Source of the DNA: Sorex araneus
Lineage: Eukaryota; Chordata; Mammalia; Eulipotyphla; Soricidae
Assembly: GCF_027595985.1 (NCBI RefSeq)
Contig: NC_073311.1
Coordinates: 31,735,057-31,799,056, forward strand
Direction: 5' to 3'
Length of the DNA: 64,000 nucleotides
Each line of letters starts with the position of its first letter. Position 1 is the first letter of the stretch. Below are positions 9,976 through 21,699 of the stretch, piece by piece. The position numbers and the translations under genes were made by a program. The notes below the pieces were generated by a model that did no database searches, was not told where the DNA came from, and was given only the letters and a program-made list of their open reading frames with translations.

Positions 9976-11289
9976 CATCCTGTGTAAACACACAACAAAG
10001 GAAAGAGGACATGACACCGGGCATAGGGCAGTGGTGCTCTATCTCTCCCGTTTGGTAGGCTCCAGCTGCTTCCCCTACCCCAGGGAGCTTGATGGCGATG
10101 ATGAGGCAGGTGAAGGAAGGAACGATGGCCAGGCTGGTTAGTCTCAGTTGCAGTATATTTCATTCCCATCTCCATTCTCCTCTTATTCTCCTCCTGCTTC
10201 TTCCTCCCCCATGCTACTTCATTCTCCTTTTCCTCTGGATCTGGATGTGGATTTAGCTTCTCCAGATCTGGCACTGGAACTGGCCCCCAGCCCACTTTTT
10301 CAGCCTAGTTAAATCCCCAAGCATGAGGGATTGGGGCTTACACATAGGTGTGGTCACAATCAATAGGGGTAAAGTTCTTTCCCTCAGAGGATGCTTCTTC
10401 TAGGACAGATTCTCTTTCAGTAGGGCACCCACCCAAGAGTGGAATCCCATGGGTGTGTTTTTCCTCTCCTTGTCCAACTAACATATAAGCATTCATAACA
10501 TTAATCATTTTGTATGGACATAGCAAGAGAAGCATTAAGCTTATAGAATTGCTTTCCTGAGGTCACCTCGATCTCAGACTACAGTGCTCAGGCCAGATTA
10601 GTCTTTCCTATCCCTAGCAGGGCCCTAGTCTCATCGTTACTTTTGGATCATAACATGACATGTCCATGACCAAGCTCTTAACTTATAGTTAAGCATTAGG
10701 CACTTTGGCCAGGCCCATCTCGATGCCAGTGTAGCACATAACTCACCACTTGCCCTGGGTCTGTCCTGTCCCTTGTCGGGACCCTGCCTTTGGGGTGCTA
10801 GGAACTAAGGGCAACTGAGGCTTAAGTCGAGAAAGCAGATGCTCAGGAATGAATTAATATTCGAAGCCAATTAAATCTCATGTTACAAAAGCATATTAAC
10901 AACTGTCTTTCTTTGTCTTTACAAAAAGGACATTGCTTTAAACTAAACTATTCAAAAGACACGAGGAGAGGAGAAAGCCATTATTAACTTACAATACAAC
11001 TTCAGTGTCCTAGAAAGGTCTGACCTTATAAATTAACAGAGTCTGATTAGGGGAAAAGCTGATTAACTGGTTGGGGAAGAGAGCATAGAGAAGTGGTTAC
11101 GGATAGACAAAGGAATGGGAGTGACTCGAGAGCACTTCGATGGGTGTGACCCGATAAACCTAAGCTCCCTGTAGCAAGGAGAACAGGACATACCAATGTT
11201 GTCTTAAAATGTTTAAAGATTATTACCAGATATGCCTAAACTTTTCGTGGCAAGGGAGAAAGGACAAACCAATGATATCCTACACATCC
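9976..11289 (-). mobile_element. Solo LTR, ERV class II-like, family 1 copy a
   Basis: The element spans 9981-11284 with TG...CA-type ends (plus-strand left end TGTGTAAAC, right end CCTACA). CATCC flanks both sides (9976-9980 and 11285-11289). It shares long blocks with the LTR at 35.2-37.2 kb: 'cagcctagttaaatc', 'gtggtcacaatcaatagg', 'aatcattttgtatggaca', 'ctcagactacagtgctcagg'. The poly(A)-signal position is mutated (TATATT where the sister copy has TTTATT). It retains about 200 bp (about 10.8-11.0 kb) missing from the sister copy. No internal retroviral genes adjoin it. Confidence 0.75.
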
Positions 11290-11400
11290 CATTTGACTAC
11301 TTTCTTATATTATTTCCTCAAATAGATATTTAATCTGGTTTTTATTTCTTGATTTGTGAAATGAGAAATAATAACTATTTATTTGCAGACTAATTATGCT

Positions 11401-11487
11401 TAGCATGCAGTCAGTATCTAGTGAAATGCACTCATCCTTTGCTTAGCATACACTAGGTGTCTAGTAAATGAACTCATGCTTTTGCTT
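11401..11487 (+). repeat. Imperfect ~43-bp tandem duplication
   Basis: Unit 1 (11401-11443) and unit 2 (11444-11487) both start TAGCAT, contain CTAGT(G)AAATG and end in TTTGCT. They differ at several positions, so the duplication is old. Confidence 0.65.
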
Positions 11488-11498
11488 AGAGATACTGA

Positions 11499-12155
11499 TG
11501 TCGGTGGGCCCCACGGGTGACTTACATGAAGCGGGGAGGAGAAAGACGGTCACTTTCTCTCCAACCGCCTCAAACACCCGGGACCCAGGGTTACTGGGTT
11601 CTCGTCTCGCTCACGGAAAAGAATTTCAGGAGTAGACAAGCAGTGAAGTAACAGATTTTATTTAGAGATTTCTGAGGGAAGGAGGAAGGGATTAGTGGGA
11701 GAGAAAATAGTAAGAATAACGCACTCAAGAGAGAACGCGGGCTTCTCCAAGGGTGGAGAGAGCTCTACACACATCCTAGCACTGGACACGAAAGCATGAA
11801 AGTACACATCTCAAGGGGGGAGATGCGGGCGACACATGTGCTCGGCCACATGGCACAAGCAGCACATGGGCTCAGGCAGCATATGCGGGCCCTTCCTTTG
11901 TTCAAGGTGGCCTTTATAGGGTTTCTCCAACCTGCCCCCACGTGGGGGCTTCTTCCCAAGTAAAAGTCCGTTGCTAAGGAGGTTACCAGGGAGGCTGGGT
12001 CTTCTTTAGGCTGGACCTCCTCAGGGTCTGCTGAAGGTCTTATCAGGTCCGTTTCCTGTATCCACAGGGTGGATCAGTCTCAGGATTCTCCTCCCCAGAG
12101 ACTTTGATAATCTAAGTTTCATTGCCAGGGGCCTTTCCCTATCTACCTGCCTACA
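11499..12155 (-). mobile_element. Solo LTR, ERV, family 2
   Basis: On the minus strand it starts TGTAGGCAGG and ends CCCACCGACA. A TATA box (TATAAA, minus, 11913-11918) precedes a poly(A) signal (AATAAA, minus, 11657-11662), with ~140 bp of U5-like sequence after it. This is the expected U3-R-U5 order. No matching target-site repeat is visible, so the exact ends or the flanks have changed. The two small frames inside are not genes. Confidence 0.7.
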
Positions 12156-15100
12156 CCAATACAATGTTGCTGTATTATTTCTTTTTAAATAACTCTCCAT
12201 TCTAGTTTCCCAATGAGTGAAATCATCCAAGTCCACGTTTGTTTATTTGAAAAGATGTAACATCACATAGCAACTACACACTGATTTTCAGTGAATTGAA
12301 AAAAGATCAGAACAATGTGAATTGCTAAAAGTCTCATTATAGCTAGTTTTCAAGCTAAGTGCTAAGTGCTAAGAACATGTGACATCCACAATTTTTATTA
12401 AAATACATACAGTGAAATCCCTGGTTGATTTATAGCCACATAAAACACTGAGCATAGTACCATGCAACAAAAGATACCACCTCCCCCCTTTCTTGCAATC
12501 TTCCTCATAATAGTCTCAAACTAATTTCAATTCACATCCCTTAAAGATTATTTCTCTTCATATACTAGGCATCTTGTAGATATCACAACTTTCTTTCTGT
12601 AGTAAATTGTTTAGGATATCACAATGAAAGACACAAATACTGTTTGTTATTTATTACTAATTAAGTACTTTGAATTTATCATATTGGACCTAGGTAGTAT
12701 TACTTTTACTGGATCTGTGATTATCAAATGCTGAACTGGGTCCTTGAATTTGGTGTTCAATAGAATCATCAGGGATATATATTTATGTATATAGTCTAGT
12801 ACCTTACCTCAGTCTTCTTAAATAATTTTAATAAAATTTAATAAAAAATCATCTACACATAAAACATCAGGTAAATTTTTTCAAATGCATATAAAGTAAA
12901 ATTAATGAATGATTCCTATTTTACTTTCCCTCAACTGCTAGAGAATTTTAAGTTTGATATAAATTTCAAAAAGAGAAAAAAAGATTGCTGCATCAATTAT
13001 GTTCTGCTGATATTATAGATATAGTACATATAGCTTCTAAGTTATACTTTTAAAAATATTACACAGTATGAGAAAATGTGTAATATAAAATATTAAGTGG
13101 AGGAATAAGGATAAACAGTACATATTTTTTAAATAGTCCAAACATTTCTTTCTGCATATGCTGGTCTTAGTATAACCCCACAAGTTGGGAGAAGAAATAT
13201 CCCTATCATACTTACAATCTATTTGGTAAAAAGAATTTTGTGGAAACTAAGAATTTTCAAGCAGGGATGGCATGGAAAGATTCTTATGGTTCCTGAATCT
13301 CAAACATTTCTACTACCTATGGATTCTCAATCTTTCCCCAGAGATTAAGAAGACTGGAAAAAATTAGAATGAGACACAGAAGAAAATTTGGAAAAATACT
13401 ACATCGTTTAGCAGTGTCGTTAATAGTTGTATCTAATCTTCTTGATAGATTGAATTAGATACTGATTTCAAATCCTCAAGGGTGAGCTTTTCTTTTAGTC
13501 ATTTATCTGTGAGTAAATGGCAACTGTTCTAGACATCTCAAAGTTTTAATTTTTAAATGTAAAGATTTCTTACTTTGCCTAGAAATTCGGTCTGTCTTCA
13601 TAAAATAGAATAAATGAAGTATTTTTTCTTTCCATTCACACCTAAAGATTCATAATGGGTTGTATTTTGTTTGGAAAATTTTCTGGTATTCGTCAGGAAT
13701 GAGAGTGAAAAAATGATCACCATTTTTCTATATGCTTTGCACATAGTAGGAAGTCAATAATTTAACACGATTGTATTCCACTTTTTACAGTGCTTTTTTA
13801 AAAGCTGAGTGAAATCATCAAAGGCTGATAAACAAAAGTTTCTAGTCTCAACATTCCTCATATTTCCTCCTTCTGCCTTCTGATACAGGAGATACATTTT
13901 ATTTAAGTGTCAGGAGGGCTGCATAAGGCAGAAGCACAATGAATAATACCAATTTTGCTTTCACTCAAGTGTGTGTTTGATCAGTAACAGGTGATTAAAC
14001 CTCTTATGGTATTACCTTGCTGACTGGAGGCACTCACCACATTCCGCTGGTTTCTAAGGCAACTGATTAAAGAATTTAAGAACTGAGGCCTCATTTATAC
14101 TGATGCCCTTGGAAAGGTAGAGTTACTTTTCCAGCAGGCTAACCTGGGAGACAAGGCTTATTTGTTGTAATGTTTTCCATTTCACTGAATTTCACAACAC
14201 AAGGTGCTCAGATACCTTTTGGTAGAACCTCCTGGAAAATGTTACCAATATAAATATTGGTAGAGCTCAGTTTTGCCAATCCCAAAGAACGGTTGGTGGT
14301 ATAACTGGTAAATAGGTGGTAACTCAATGAAGACTGTGTTTTCCCTCTTAGCTTCACTTTTTATTTACTTCTTTGCACTCCAACTCACAATTGGTGATAG
14401 TGGTGAAGTTAGGCCAACACCTCAGAGAAGGATTCTCCCTTAGAAAACGCCATGGAGTTGATGGCCAATACAGACAGGCATTACATGCAGTTGTCTTTAG
14501 CCATGACATTCACTGTGATAAACTATCATTAAGAGAAATTCAGTGGTTTTCTGGAATGAGCTATTTTGAGTTATAAACTGATCTTCCAGGAGAATCAGTG
14601 CTTACTTCCAAATGGGAGGGTAAAGAGATTTCTTTTTCTTTTTTATTGAAGAGGCAGCAGTCTGCAATCTGATCAATAAAATTTTCACTACTTCTGTAGT
14701 ATTCCTAGCTTCAACCATTGCTTTCTTTTTGTGATTAATAATCCAAATACCTGGAACAAATTATATATTTTTTTAGCTCACTGAAGTGTGATATGACTAT
14801 TTCATTACCATGTAAAAGTTACCATCTCTGTTGTCTTTTCTTCTAAAAGAAACATTAAACCTAAATATTTAAATCTTAGCTATCAAATAGTGATAAGAGG
14901 CAATATTCATTACTCTGTGATACAAAATCAATGTTGATCACTTTCTTTATAATTTTGGACAATATTACTAGAACTCTTGAAGTCTTTTGCTAAACTTCAA
15001 AATTGCAATAAAATATGCACAGTTAAGGAATGATTCTCACATGCAGGTACATGCAAGAATGTAAACTATGAGATCTTGCCTGTTGGCTCACTACTGTATC

Positions 15101-15379
15101 TTGTTGCTGTTTATAGGTATAGAGAAGGTTCTGATGATAGAATGAATGAGTGAGTAAGTGAACGACTGGATAGATTAATGAATTAATAGAGGTATACTAC
15201 ATTGTAAATTAGTTGAATGAGGTTATTATATGTTTACTGGAGGTCCTAGCTCACCGATCAAAGCAGAATTTGCAGGGAAAGATCCAGCTGGAAGCTTGGG
15301 AAGAATTCAATTTTAGCAGGAGAATGTGCTTTTTAGTTGTGTGGATCAGTAGGAAAAGAAATAATGATAATAAGATACT
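12156..15379. other. Long unassigned AT-rich stretch
   Basis: About 3.2 kb with no gene or RNA I can support. A patch near 12725-12790 ('caatagaatcatcagggata') weakly resembles hAT-type MER fragments, and 'tttgcacatagtaggaagtcaataa' near 13736 resembles a MIR/L2 3' end in shortened form. A 67-codon frame at 14373-14576 has no recognisable motifs. Confidence 0.45.
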
Positions 15380-15570
15380 ATGCATTTCACAAATATGATG
15401 AATCCTTATAACATTGTACAAAGTAAATGGAATTATCTCCTTACAAGATGTGAAAAATTAGGTCCCTGGAAGTTAAGTGGCTTCATAATATCCTATAACT
15501 AGTAAGAGATAGTTAAGTTTCAAAATCCTGGTTACTTTCAAAGTCTATGTTCTTCTCCTAAATTGACAAG
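15380..15570 (-). mobile_element. MIR (ancient SINE)
   Basis: In reverse-complement order it shows the MIR landmarks: 'gaatccttataacattgtac', 'gaattatctccttacaagat', 'gaagttaagtggcttcataa', 'ctagtaagagatag', 'atcctggttactttcaaag' and 'ctatgttcttctcc'. Divergence is high, as expected for MIR. Confidence 0.7.
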
Positions 15571-15718
15571 AATGATTGGCTTTGGACATGGCTAAGTGTT
15601 TAATATGAGGAGGTGAGAGAGTCCAGTGATCAAGTATTTCTCAGAATCCTAAGAGGGTTTTGAGACAGTCCCCCAGGCCCCCAATATCAGGAGAATCCTT
15701 TGATCAGGGAACAAGTCA

Positions 15719-15890
15719 CTGTGCTGTTTTTTTTTCTTTTTTTTCTTTTTGGGTCACACCCAGCGATGCTCAGGGGTTACTCCTGGCTCTGCACTCAGGA
15801 ATTACTCCTGGCGGTGCTTGGGGGACCATATGGGATGCCGGGGATCGAACCCGGGTCGGCCGCGTGCTATCGCTCCGGCCCCCTGTGCTG
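15719..15890 (-). mobile_element. SINE-A with shortened head and TSD
   Basis: The body on plus reads 'ttttgggtcacacccagcga', 'ctctgcactcaggaattac', 'gggatcgaacccgggtcgg', ending 'tgctatcgctccggcccc'. The usual ~25 bases between the B box and the A box are missing. CTGTGCTG flanks the element at 15719-15726 and 15883-15890. The T-rich left end is the poly(A) tail in reverse. Confidence 0.8.
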
Positions 15891-15979
15891 GGGGTTTGGG
15901 TTAACAGGCAGGAGGATTACTGTAGGAAAGAAGGAAGTAGAACCCTCAAGAGAAATTGGGTTACTGGTTAGGTTAAGTG

Positions 15980-16470
15980 ACTGTGTCAGGACAATGACTC
16001 AGACACAGAGTATGTTTATTTTCTATTTCTAGATAAAACCACACACACAGCAGCTTGAAATAGCATCCATCTATCAGTTCACAGTTCTGTAGGCCAGAGG
16101 TCCAGGCAGCTTCCACTGGGAGCTCTTCTTCACAAAGCCCAAATCCAGGTGTGTGGAGGTGAGGCTCTTTCCTGGAGAGTCTGGGGAAGAATTTGCTTTT
16201 AGACCCAGGTATCTTGGTAGCAGGATTTAGTTCTTCGTGGTTGTGGGAATGAGGGTTCTGCTTCCTTATTGGCTGATGTCTGGGACCACTCTAGTTTCAA
16301 GGCAGCCCTCAGCTACTGCCCTGCTGCCTCCTCCACTCGCCATTGAAGACTTCCCTTGCAGCACATCCCTTTCACCAGCTGAATCTTTCTAAGTTCTTTT
16401 CCTACCAGCTGGATAAAATTCTCTGCTCTTAAAGGTCATGCATGATAAGAATTGAACCATTTGAATAATC
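15980..16470. mobile_element. Ancient mammalian interspersed repeat, family unsure
   Basis: 'cagttcacagttctgtaggc', 'ccaggcagcttccactggg', 'ttagttcttcgtggttgtgg', 'cttccttattggctgatg' and 'agctggataaaattctctgc' follow a widespread old mammalian repeat that I recognise by wording but cannot name. It lies just left of a composite element. Confidence 0.45.
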
Positions 16471-16475
16471 TTCCT

Positions 16476-17083
16476 ATTTCAAGGTAATGGCAGAATCTCC
16501 TGCCCTCGAACCAGGCTGTCTTCATCGGGGCCCCCTCAAAGGGGGGCAGATTGATCTCCTTCCCTACCCCAAGCAGAACCCTGGCAGCCAAAAACCTCCA
16601 GAACCCAGCTGTAGCCATGCTCAAGGCCACTCTCCACATGCTCAGATGAGCCTCATCCATGAAGGAACCAACAGAGGAACTGTATGTGGGACCCGGAGCT
16701 GAGATCTCCAAGCATGCTTGGATTGGGGCTGGGCCTCCTCCACCCAGATCCCCAGATTTCCAGTAGCTTGGCAGTCACACCCACAAACTGCCCTAACCCC
16801 CTACCCCCCACTTGTCCCCAGGTGCCATGTAATCTCATCAACGGCCAAGATCCAGAGACTATAAAACAAAGCTTCCAGAAGAGAGCCATGCAGAATCTTG
16901 CATGGCAGAGCCTGGCAAGCTACCTGCAGCGTATTCGATATGCCAAAAACAATAACAATAATGGGTCTCACTCCCCTGACCCTGAACATTGCAGGGACAA
17001 ATGGAGATGTTGCTAGCATCTGCTTGAGCAAATCGATAAACAACGGTATGACAGTGACACATGATACAGTGATTTCAAGGTAA
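16476..17083 (+). mobile_element. Composite retroelement, ~0.58 kb, non-A tail
   Basis: A perfect 12-bp repeat ATTTCAAGGTAA (16476-16487 and 17072-17083) flanks 16488-17071. The 5' part matches the copies at 7.4 and 28.8 kb ('ccaagcagaaccctggcagc', 'cctcatccatgaaggaacc'). The 3' part has 'gcagagcctggcaagctacc', 'gcgtattcgatatgccaaaa', 'gagcaaatcgataaacaacg' and ends 'gacacatgatacagtg', the SINE-B end. About 130 bp around 16.69-16.82 kb are absent from the other copies. Frames of 60-110 codons inside are not genes. Confidence 0.85.
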
Positions 17084-19077
17084 CAAGTCAGTAACGTTAA
17101 TTCTGTTTCCCTGGTTTTCCATATAAACTAATAGAATCATGGAAATGAGGTAAGAAATACAGATCGGGAGAATAGAAAGAAAAATCTTGGGTGGAAAGAA
17201 TGTTTAGAAATCAGTCTTGTGCAAAAATATTCTCTTCCTAGAGTAAAAGCCACAGTGGCGTATCTAAGACCCGATATGTTTAGCTCTTTAAGTTCCTGGT
17301 GCTTCAGGTCAACTAGACCAAACTGTGAACCTAGGATGACTGCACCCAGATGACCAACCGTGATTCATTCTGAGTCCCTTTACAAGACTGACAGCTCAGG
17401 TGACTTAGGGGAAATGAGGAAGTTGCCCAGACAATGCCTCAGGTGGGGCTCCTCTGTTTCTGACCTCCTTAGAAATGACACCAGAGGCTTGCGAATAGCA
17501 GAATTTTGTCATTGAGAATTTTGTTGCTGGAGGAAGGTGTGCTATGATAATGATGAGAAAGTCTGTGGTGTCTCTGGCATCTTTGAAACTTTTTCATGGG
17601 GGAAAGAAGTTTTGCCCATGGCCCATTTCTCTGTTCCAAGGCAGCAGGCAGTGGACTCTGACCTGCAGAATGACTTCGTCAAAGTTCTCACATCACAGAC
17701 AGCTCTGAGACTAGATGACTTGAGACAGAGGAATGATTATTTACAAACTGTAGTTATTTTCATTTTTTTCTGTGGCAGGAAAACTCCAGTGTTTCAGTGT
17801 AAAGTCTCTTCACTTAGGCAGACAACTTTTGCCAAGGGCAACAACTAAAAATAAAATCTTTTTGTACCTTTATTTCTGGACTTCCTCACTTAATCAGAAG
17901 CTTCTACAGGGATAGTAGAATAGGCCACAGTCTAGAGTATTTTAAAATCACTGAATTCTCCAGATAGCACAGTAACTGCATTGTATCAAGTGTCTAGCTC
18001 ACCTATTTAATATGTTTGGAAAGGAGTTTAGAAAAGACAATTTAATATTCTGACAGTATTGAATGTCGGCATCAAGAGTTCAGTAGAGTTTAGATTTCCT
18101 TCCTCTACCTTTGAAACATGCTACTTACTTTTTAGAGGAGACTCAAGCTCTACATTTTCACTCATAATCAAGTGGAACAGATCTGACTAGTGGGTTCCTC
18201 AGAATGATTGCTAGACTCTGTAAATAAGCAGCTGTCCCCGATTAACCTGGAGGGGAATGAAAGACAGCAAGTTAATGGGAATATTCTTCACACACTCCAT
18301 TTACACATCTGACCTGAGACCATGCTTTTGCTTTTCCCCTTGACCTTGTTATTTCATTTCTATTAGTGAATTCATGAAGATGATCTTTTCTTATTTTGTC
18401 AAACCACGATCATTAGAAGTCATTGACAGCATTTGCAGGGGTGAATCTTCTGGCTTCCTACTCCACCCCTTTCACCTTCCATTCCCCAGAACAGTGCAAA
18501 GCGGTATTTCTGAAAGTGGTGTTGGCACATTTCCTCTCTGAGGCCCTGATCTTTCCCAACACATTCCACTTCTCCTCCCCAAGTTGCTGCCTCAAGTGTG
18601 TGACACTTTGAGCTCTAAAATGAAAGAACACTGGTGAGATTTGAGTGGGATTTAACACTTGACTTTTAGGAACAAATACCAGCTTTGAAATGAATGGATG
18701 GCACAGCTTGGGAGCTGGTCTTATTTTGTCTGGCTTTCAGTAGATGGGAGACTAACTCCGTCTCTGCCAGTCTGTGTCTGGAATGCCTGGCTACTGGCAG
18801 GGGAGTATTGCCGGGTATTCCTCTGGGCCTCAGAGGGACACAGCTCTGAGCTGAGATGCAGAGAGATTAGTTTTTATTCTCCTTTGGCAGGACCAAAAGC
18901 ATTGGTTTGACTGAGAATCTAGAACAATGTTTTTAATCTTTTCACACTGGGACGCAGACTTAGAGCTGTAGACTGGCATGAAGGCCTCTGATCTTCTCTC
19001 GCCTGTACTCATATTTGAGGGTTGCCATAGTGAACTGCTAACTTGGAGACCTCAAGTAGCCAAAATGTATTTTGGGG
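17084..19077. other. Unassigned non-coding stretch
   Basis: Mostly unique-looking DNA. A 103-codon frame at 17537-17848 and shorter frames near 18.4-18.9 kb lack recognisable motifs, splice context or codon bias. No gene is called, though a lineage-specific exon cannot be excluded. Confidence 0.45.
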
Positions 19078-19250
19078 GTCAGAGACACAGTATAGGGGGT
19101 TTCATGCCTGCATGTTGCTTGCATGTATGAGGCCAACTCCAGTTCAATCCCCGGCATCATTTAAGCACCACCTGGAGTGATCCTTCAGCACAGAGCCAGG
19201 AATAGCCTCTGAGTACCCCGAGGTGTGGCTAAAAACTGATCCCAAGACCC
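19078..19250 (+). mobile_element. SINE-A, diverged
   Basis: 'ggtcagagacacagtatagg', 'tatgaggccaactccagttc', 'aatccccggcatcat', 'cacagagccaggaatagcc' and 'aggtgtggctaaaaactg' give the full order of a SINE-A copy. Confidence 0.7.
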
Positions 19251-19319
19251 ACAGAGTGTCCTATATGTCAGTTCTGGGTAGCAAGTTGTTGGAAATCATA
19301 TCCTAGGATCATGTGCCCT

Positions 19320-19620
19320 TGCAATCCTGGGTGGAAATTTGGCCCTTGGTTTTTGCTAGCTTCTGGTAGTGGCTGCCAATACTTGGTATTCCTGGTTCTG
19401 CAGTTCAACAATGTCATCTCTGCCTCTTTCTTCTAAAGGCCTTTATTTCCATATTTGTTTCTTCACATGCAGTTGTTCTTTCTATAACAGTGTCCATAGT
19501 TTCCTCTTCTAAACCCCTGAGTCATACGGATTTAGGGCCTGCTCTTCTTCCTTCTAACCTGAGGAATCAAAGAACCTAAGTCCAATTAAGGTCACATTCA
19601 GAGTACTAGGATGTAGAACT
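19320..19620. mobile_element. Ancient mammalian interspersed repeat, family unsure
   Basis: 'tagcttctggtagtggctgc', 'caatgtcatctctgcctct', 'ggatttagggcctgctcttc' and 'attaaggtcacattcagagt' follow an old mammalian repeat. The family name is not certain. Confidence 0.45.
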
Positions 19621-19694
19621 TCAGCAACCCACCACATTTTCTCTTCTAACACGTTGATTAGAAAATACTATGAGTTGAGCCAGGAAAGGCAACA

Positions 19695-20504
19695 CAAACT
19701 CTTTATTATTGTTATTATTTTATTTGTGTATTAATATTTTATTGAATCACCATGAGATACAGTTACAAAGATTTGATGACTGAGTTTCAGTCATTCAATG
19801 TCCCAACACCCATCTCTCTACAAGTGTATATTTCCCACCACCAATATCCCCCATGTCCTTCCTATAATCCCCCACCCCAGCCTACCTCTGTGGCAGGCAC
19901 TGTTCTTCTCCCAATACCTGTCCTCCCTCTTCCTGTCCTACCCTCTCTCCTTCTCTCCCCCTTTCCCTCCCCCACTTTGAACATCATGGTTTACAATACA
20001 GATACTGAGAAGTCCTCATGTCTAGTCCTTTACCTTCTTTCAGCACACATCTCCCATCCAGATAATCCCTCCCAACCATCATTGTCATAATGATCCCTTC
20101 TTTATCTCAACTGCTTTCTCTCCCAGCCCTTGAGGCAAGTTTCCAACCACAGACCATTTGTCCTGACCTTTCTTTCTACTGTCTTTGGGTATTAGTCTCA
20201 TACTATGTGTTTGTGAGTGTGTTTAAATCTCACAAATGAGTGCAATCATTCTATGTCTGTCCTCCTTCTGACTTAGTTCACTCAGCATGATACTCTCCAT
20301 GTAAATCAATTTATAAGCAAATTTCATGACTTCAATTTTTTTCTAATAGCTGCATAGTATTCCATCGTGTAGATGTGCCATAGTTTCTTTAACCTGTTCT
20401 AGGGCACTTGGGTTGTGTCCAGATTCTGGCTACTGTGAACAGCGCTGCAATGAACATATGCTTGCAGATGTTATTTCTTCTGTGCAAACTCTTTTTAAAC
20501 GGAG
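19695..20504 (-). mobile_element. 5'-truncated L1 with TSD
   Basis: CAAACTCTTT flanks the element (19695-19704 and 20495-20504). From the right, the minus strand encodes the ORF2 C-terminal motif [19 protein letters not shown] (within 20389-20610, the frame running past the insertion edge), then a long 3' UTR, then an A/T-rich tail at about 19705-19745. The 112-codon plus-strand frame at 19752-20090 is the UTR read backwards. Confidence 0.85.
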
Positions 20505-21436
20505 ATTTGCCTCTTTCTGCCCTATAAGGTCTCTGAACAACCCAAAAAGGGCAAATTGGCTCAGCTTTATGATATTGTCTATGAGTTCCTGTTTTTAGGC
20601 AAAAGTTCACTCCTTCAGAGAGAAGAGAACTTGATAAATTCTACTTTTAGAATGAGAAAAGTAATCTTGGAAGGATTAGCACTCAACAGTTTCTATCTTA
20701 CGAATGAGAAAACTGAGGGAGAGATGATTTTGCCAGTAGCATACTGGTGAGCCATAGTTTTAGGCTGGTGCTTCTATTCAACTTATTTAAGAAATTCACT
20801 GTAGTTGTGTGACTTCTCAGAACAGCACAGATCCTTGAACCTTTTGGTGGCTTGGGCTTAAATATTAATTGCTACTTTTAATGGGTGCTAGTAATATGTC
20901 TCTGAGGCTTTCATTCTCTTATGTTCTTTTCTGAGTTCTCTTCTCCAACCAATACTGGCATTCTTTTTTCTTTCTGAAAAGCACTACTCTATGGCAAAGC
21001 AAATTTGCTTTACTTGCAACTTGTAATTATTAATTTTTCATCTTTTGTACTGTCTCTTCAGAATCATCTTTGGAGGCTTTGCTGAGTTCCTTCACCTAGA
21101 AAATCTAGGGACGTTGTATAGGACCCAAGTCTTTAGTTTTTTTGAAATCTTCCCAGATGTCTGTTGTGACAGAAGTTTTTTAGGGACATCTGGACCAGAT
21201 GTTTGTGAGAATTTTTCCAGCTCTAAATGTTTAGGATGTTTTCTCTTTGGAGCCTGTCTCTATCCCCTGGCTATGGTTGAAAAGGACTTATTAGCACTGT
21301 TGATCATTCTACAAGCCTGTGAAAATTCTGTCAAAAGCACACCCAAGCATCAGTTAGCAGGAGTACCAACTCCTTTATAACTATCCCCTATATTTCACAA
21401 TTTTCTTAAGATGCCTTTTTAAAAAGAATTTTTGGG
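20505..21436. other. Unassigned stretch with a MIR-like patch
   Basis: 'cgaatgagaaaactgaggga' at about 20701 resembles reverse MIR. The 111-codon frame at 21045-21380 has several Cys and Phe residues but no motif I recognise. Confidence 0.4.
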
Positions 21437-21660
21437 CGCTTCCAAGCAGTGGTAAGGGTCCTTGGCACACATCGGAAGATATTTAGCCCCTCATGTTGGT
21501 TGATTCACTGCAAAGACTGGAAGATATTACTCTGGAGACCACCAGGGCCATCCACAGTGCTCAGGGGCCACAAAAGCCACACCCATGGGTGCTCGGAGGC
21601 CACCTGGGATTCACCCTGAAATTTCCAAGGACCTTGGGTGCTACCCACAGAGATGCTTTT
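21437..21660. mobile_element. SINE-like mosaic, unsure
   Basis: 'cacagtgctcaggggccac', 'cacacccatgggtgctcgg' resemble SINE body words, but the order is not that of a clean SINE-A copy. Confidence 0.3.
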
Positions 21661-21699
21661 TAATTTTTGAATTTTCATGTGATTCATTTTTCCCTTTAT

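Noticed and set aside
9976-11289. Complete endogenous retrovirus between the two LTRs at 10 and 11.5 kb
   Set aside because: The two LTRs are different families and only ~210 bp separate them; no gag, pol or env homology is seen.
17537-17848. 103-codon frame as a candidate gene
   Set aside because: No motif, no codon-use signal, no splice or promoter context; left as unassigned.
21045-21380. 111-codon Cys/Phe-rich frame
   Set aside because: No recognisable domain; length is within chance expectation for a 64-kb window.
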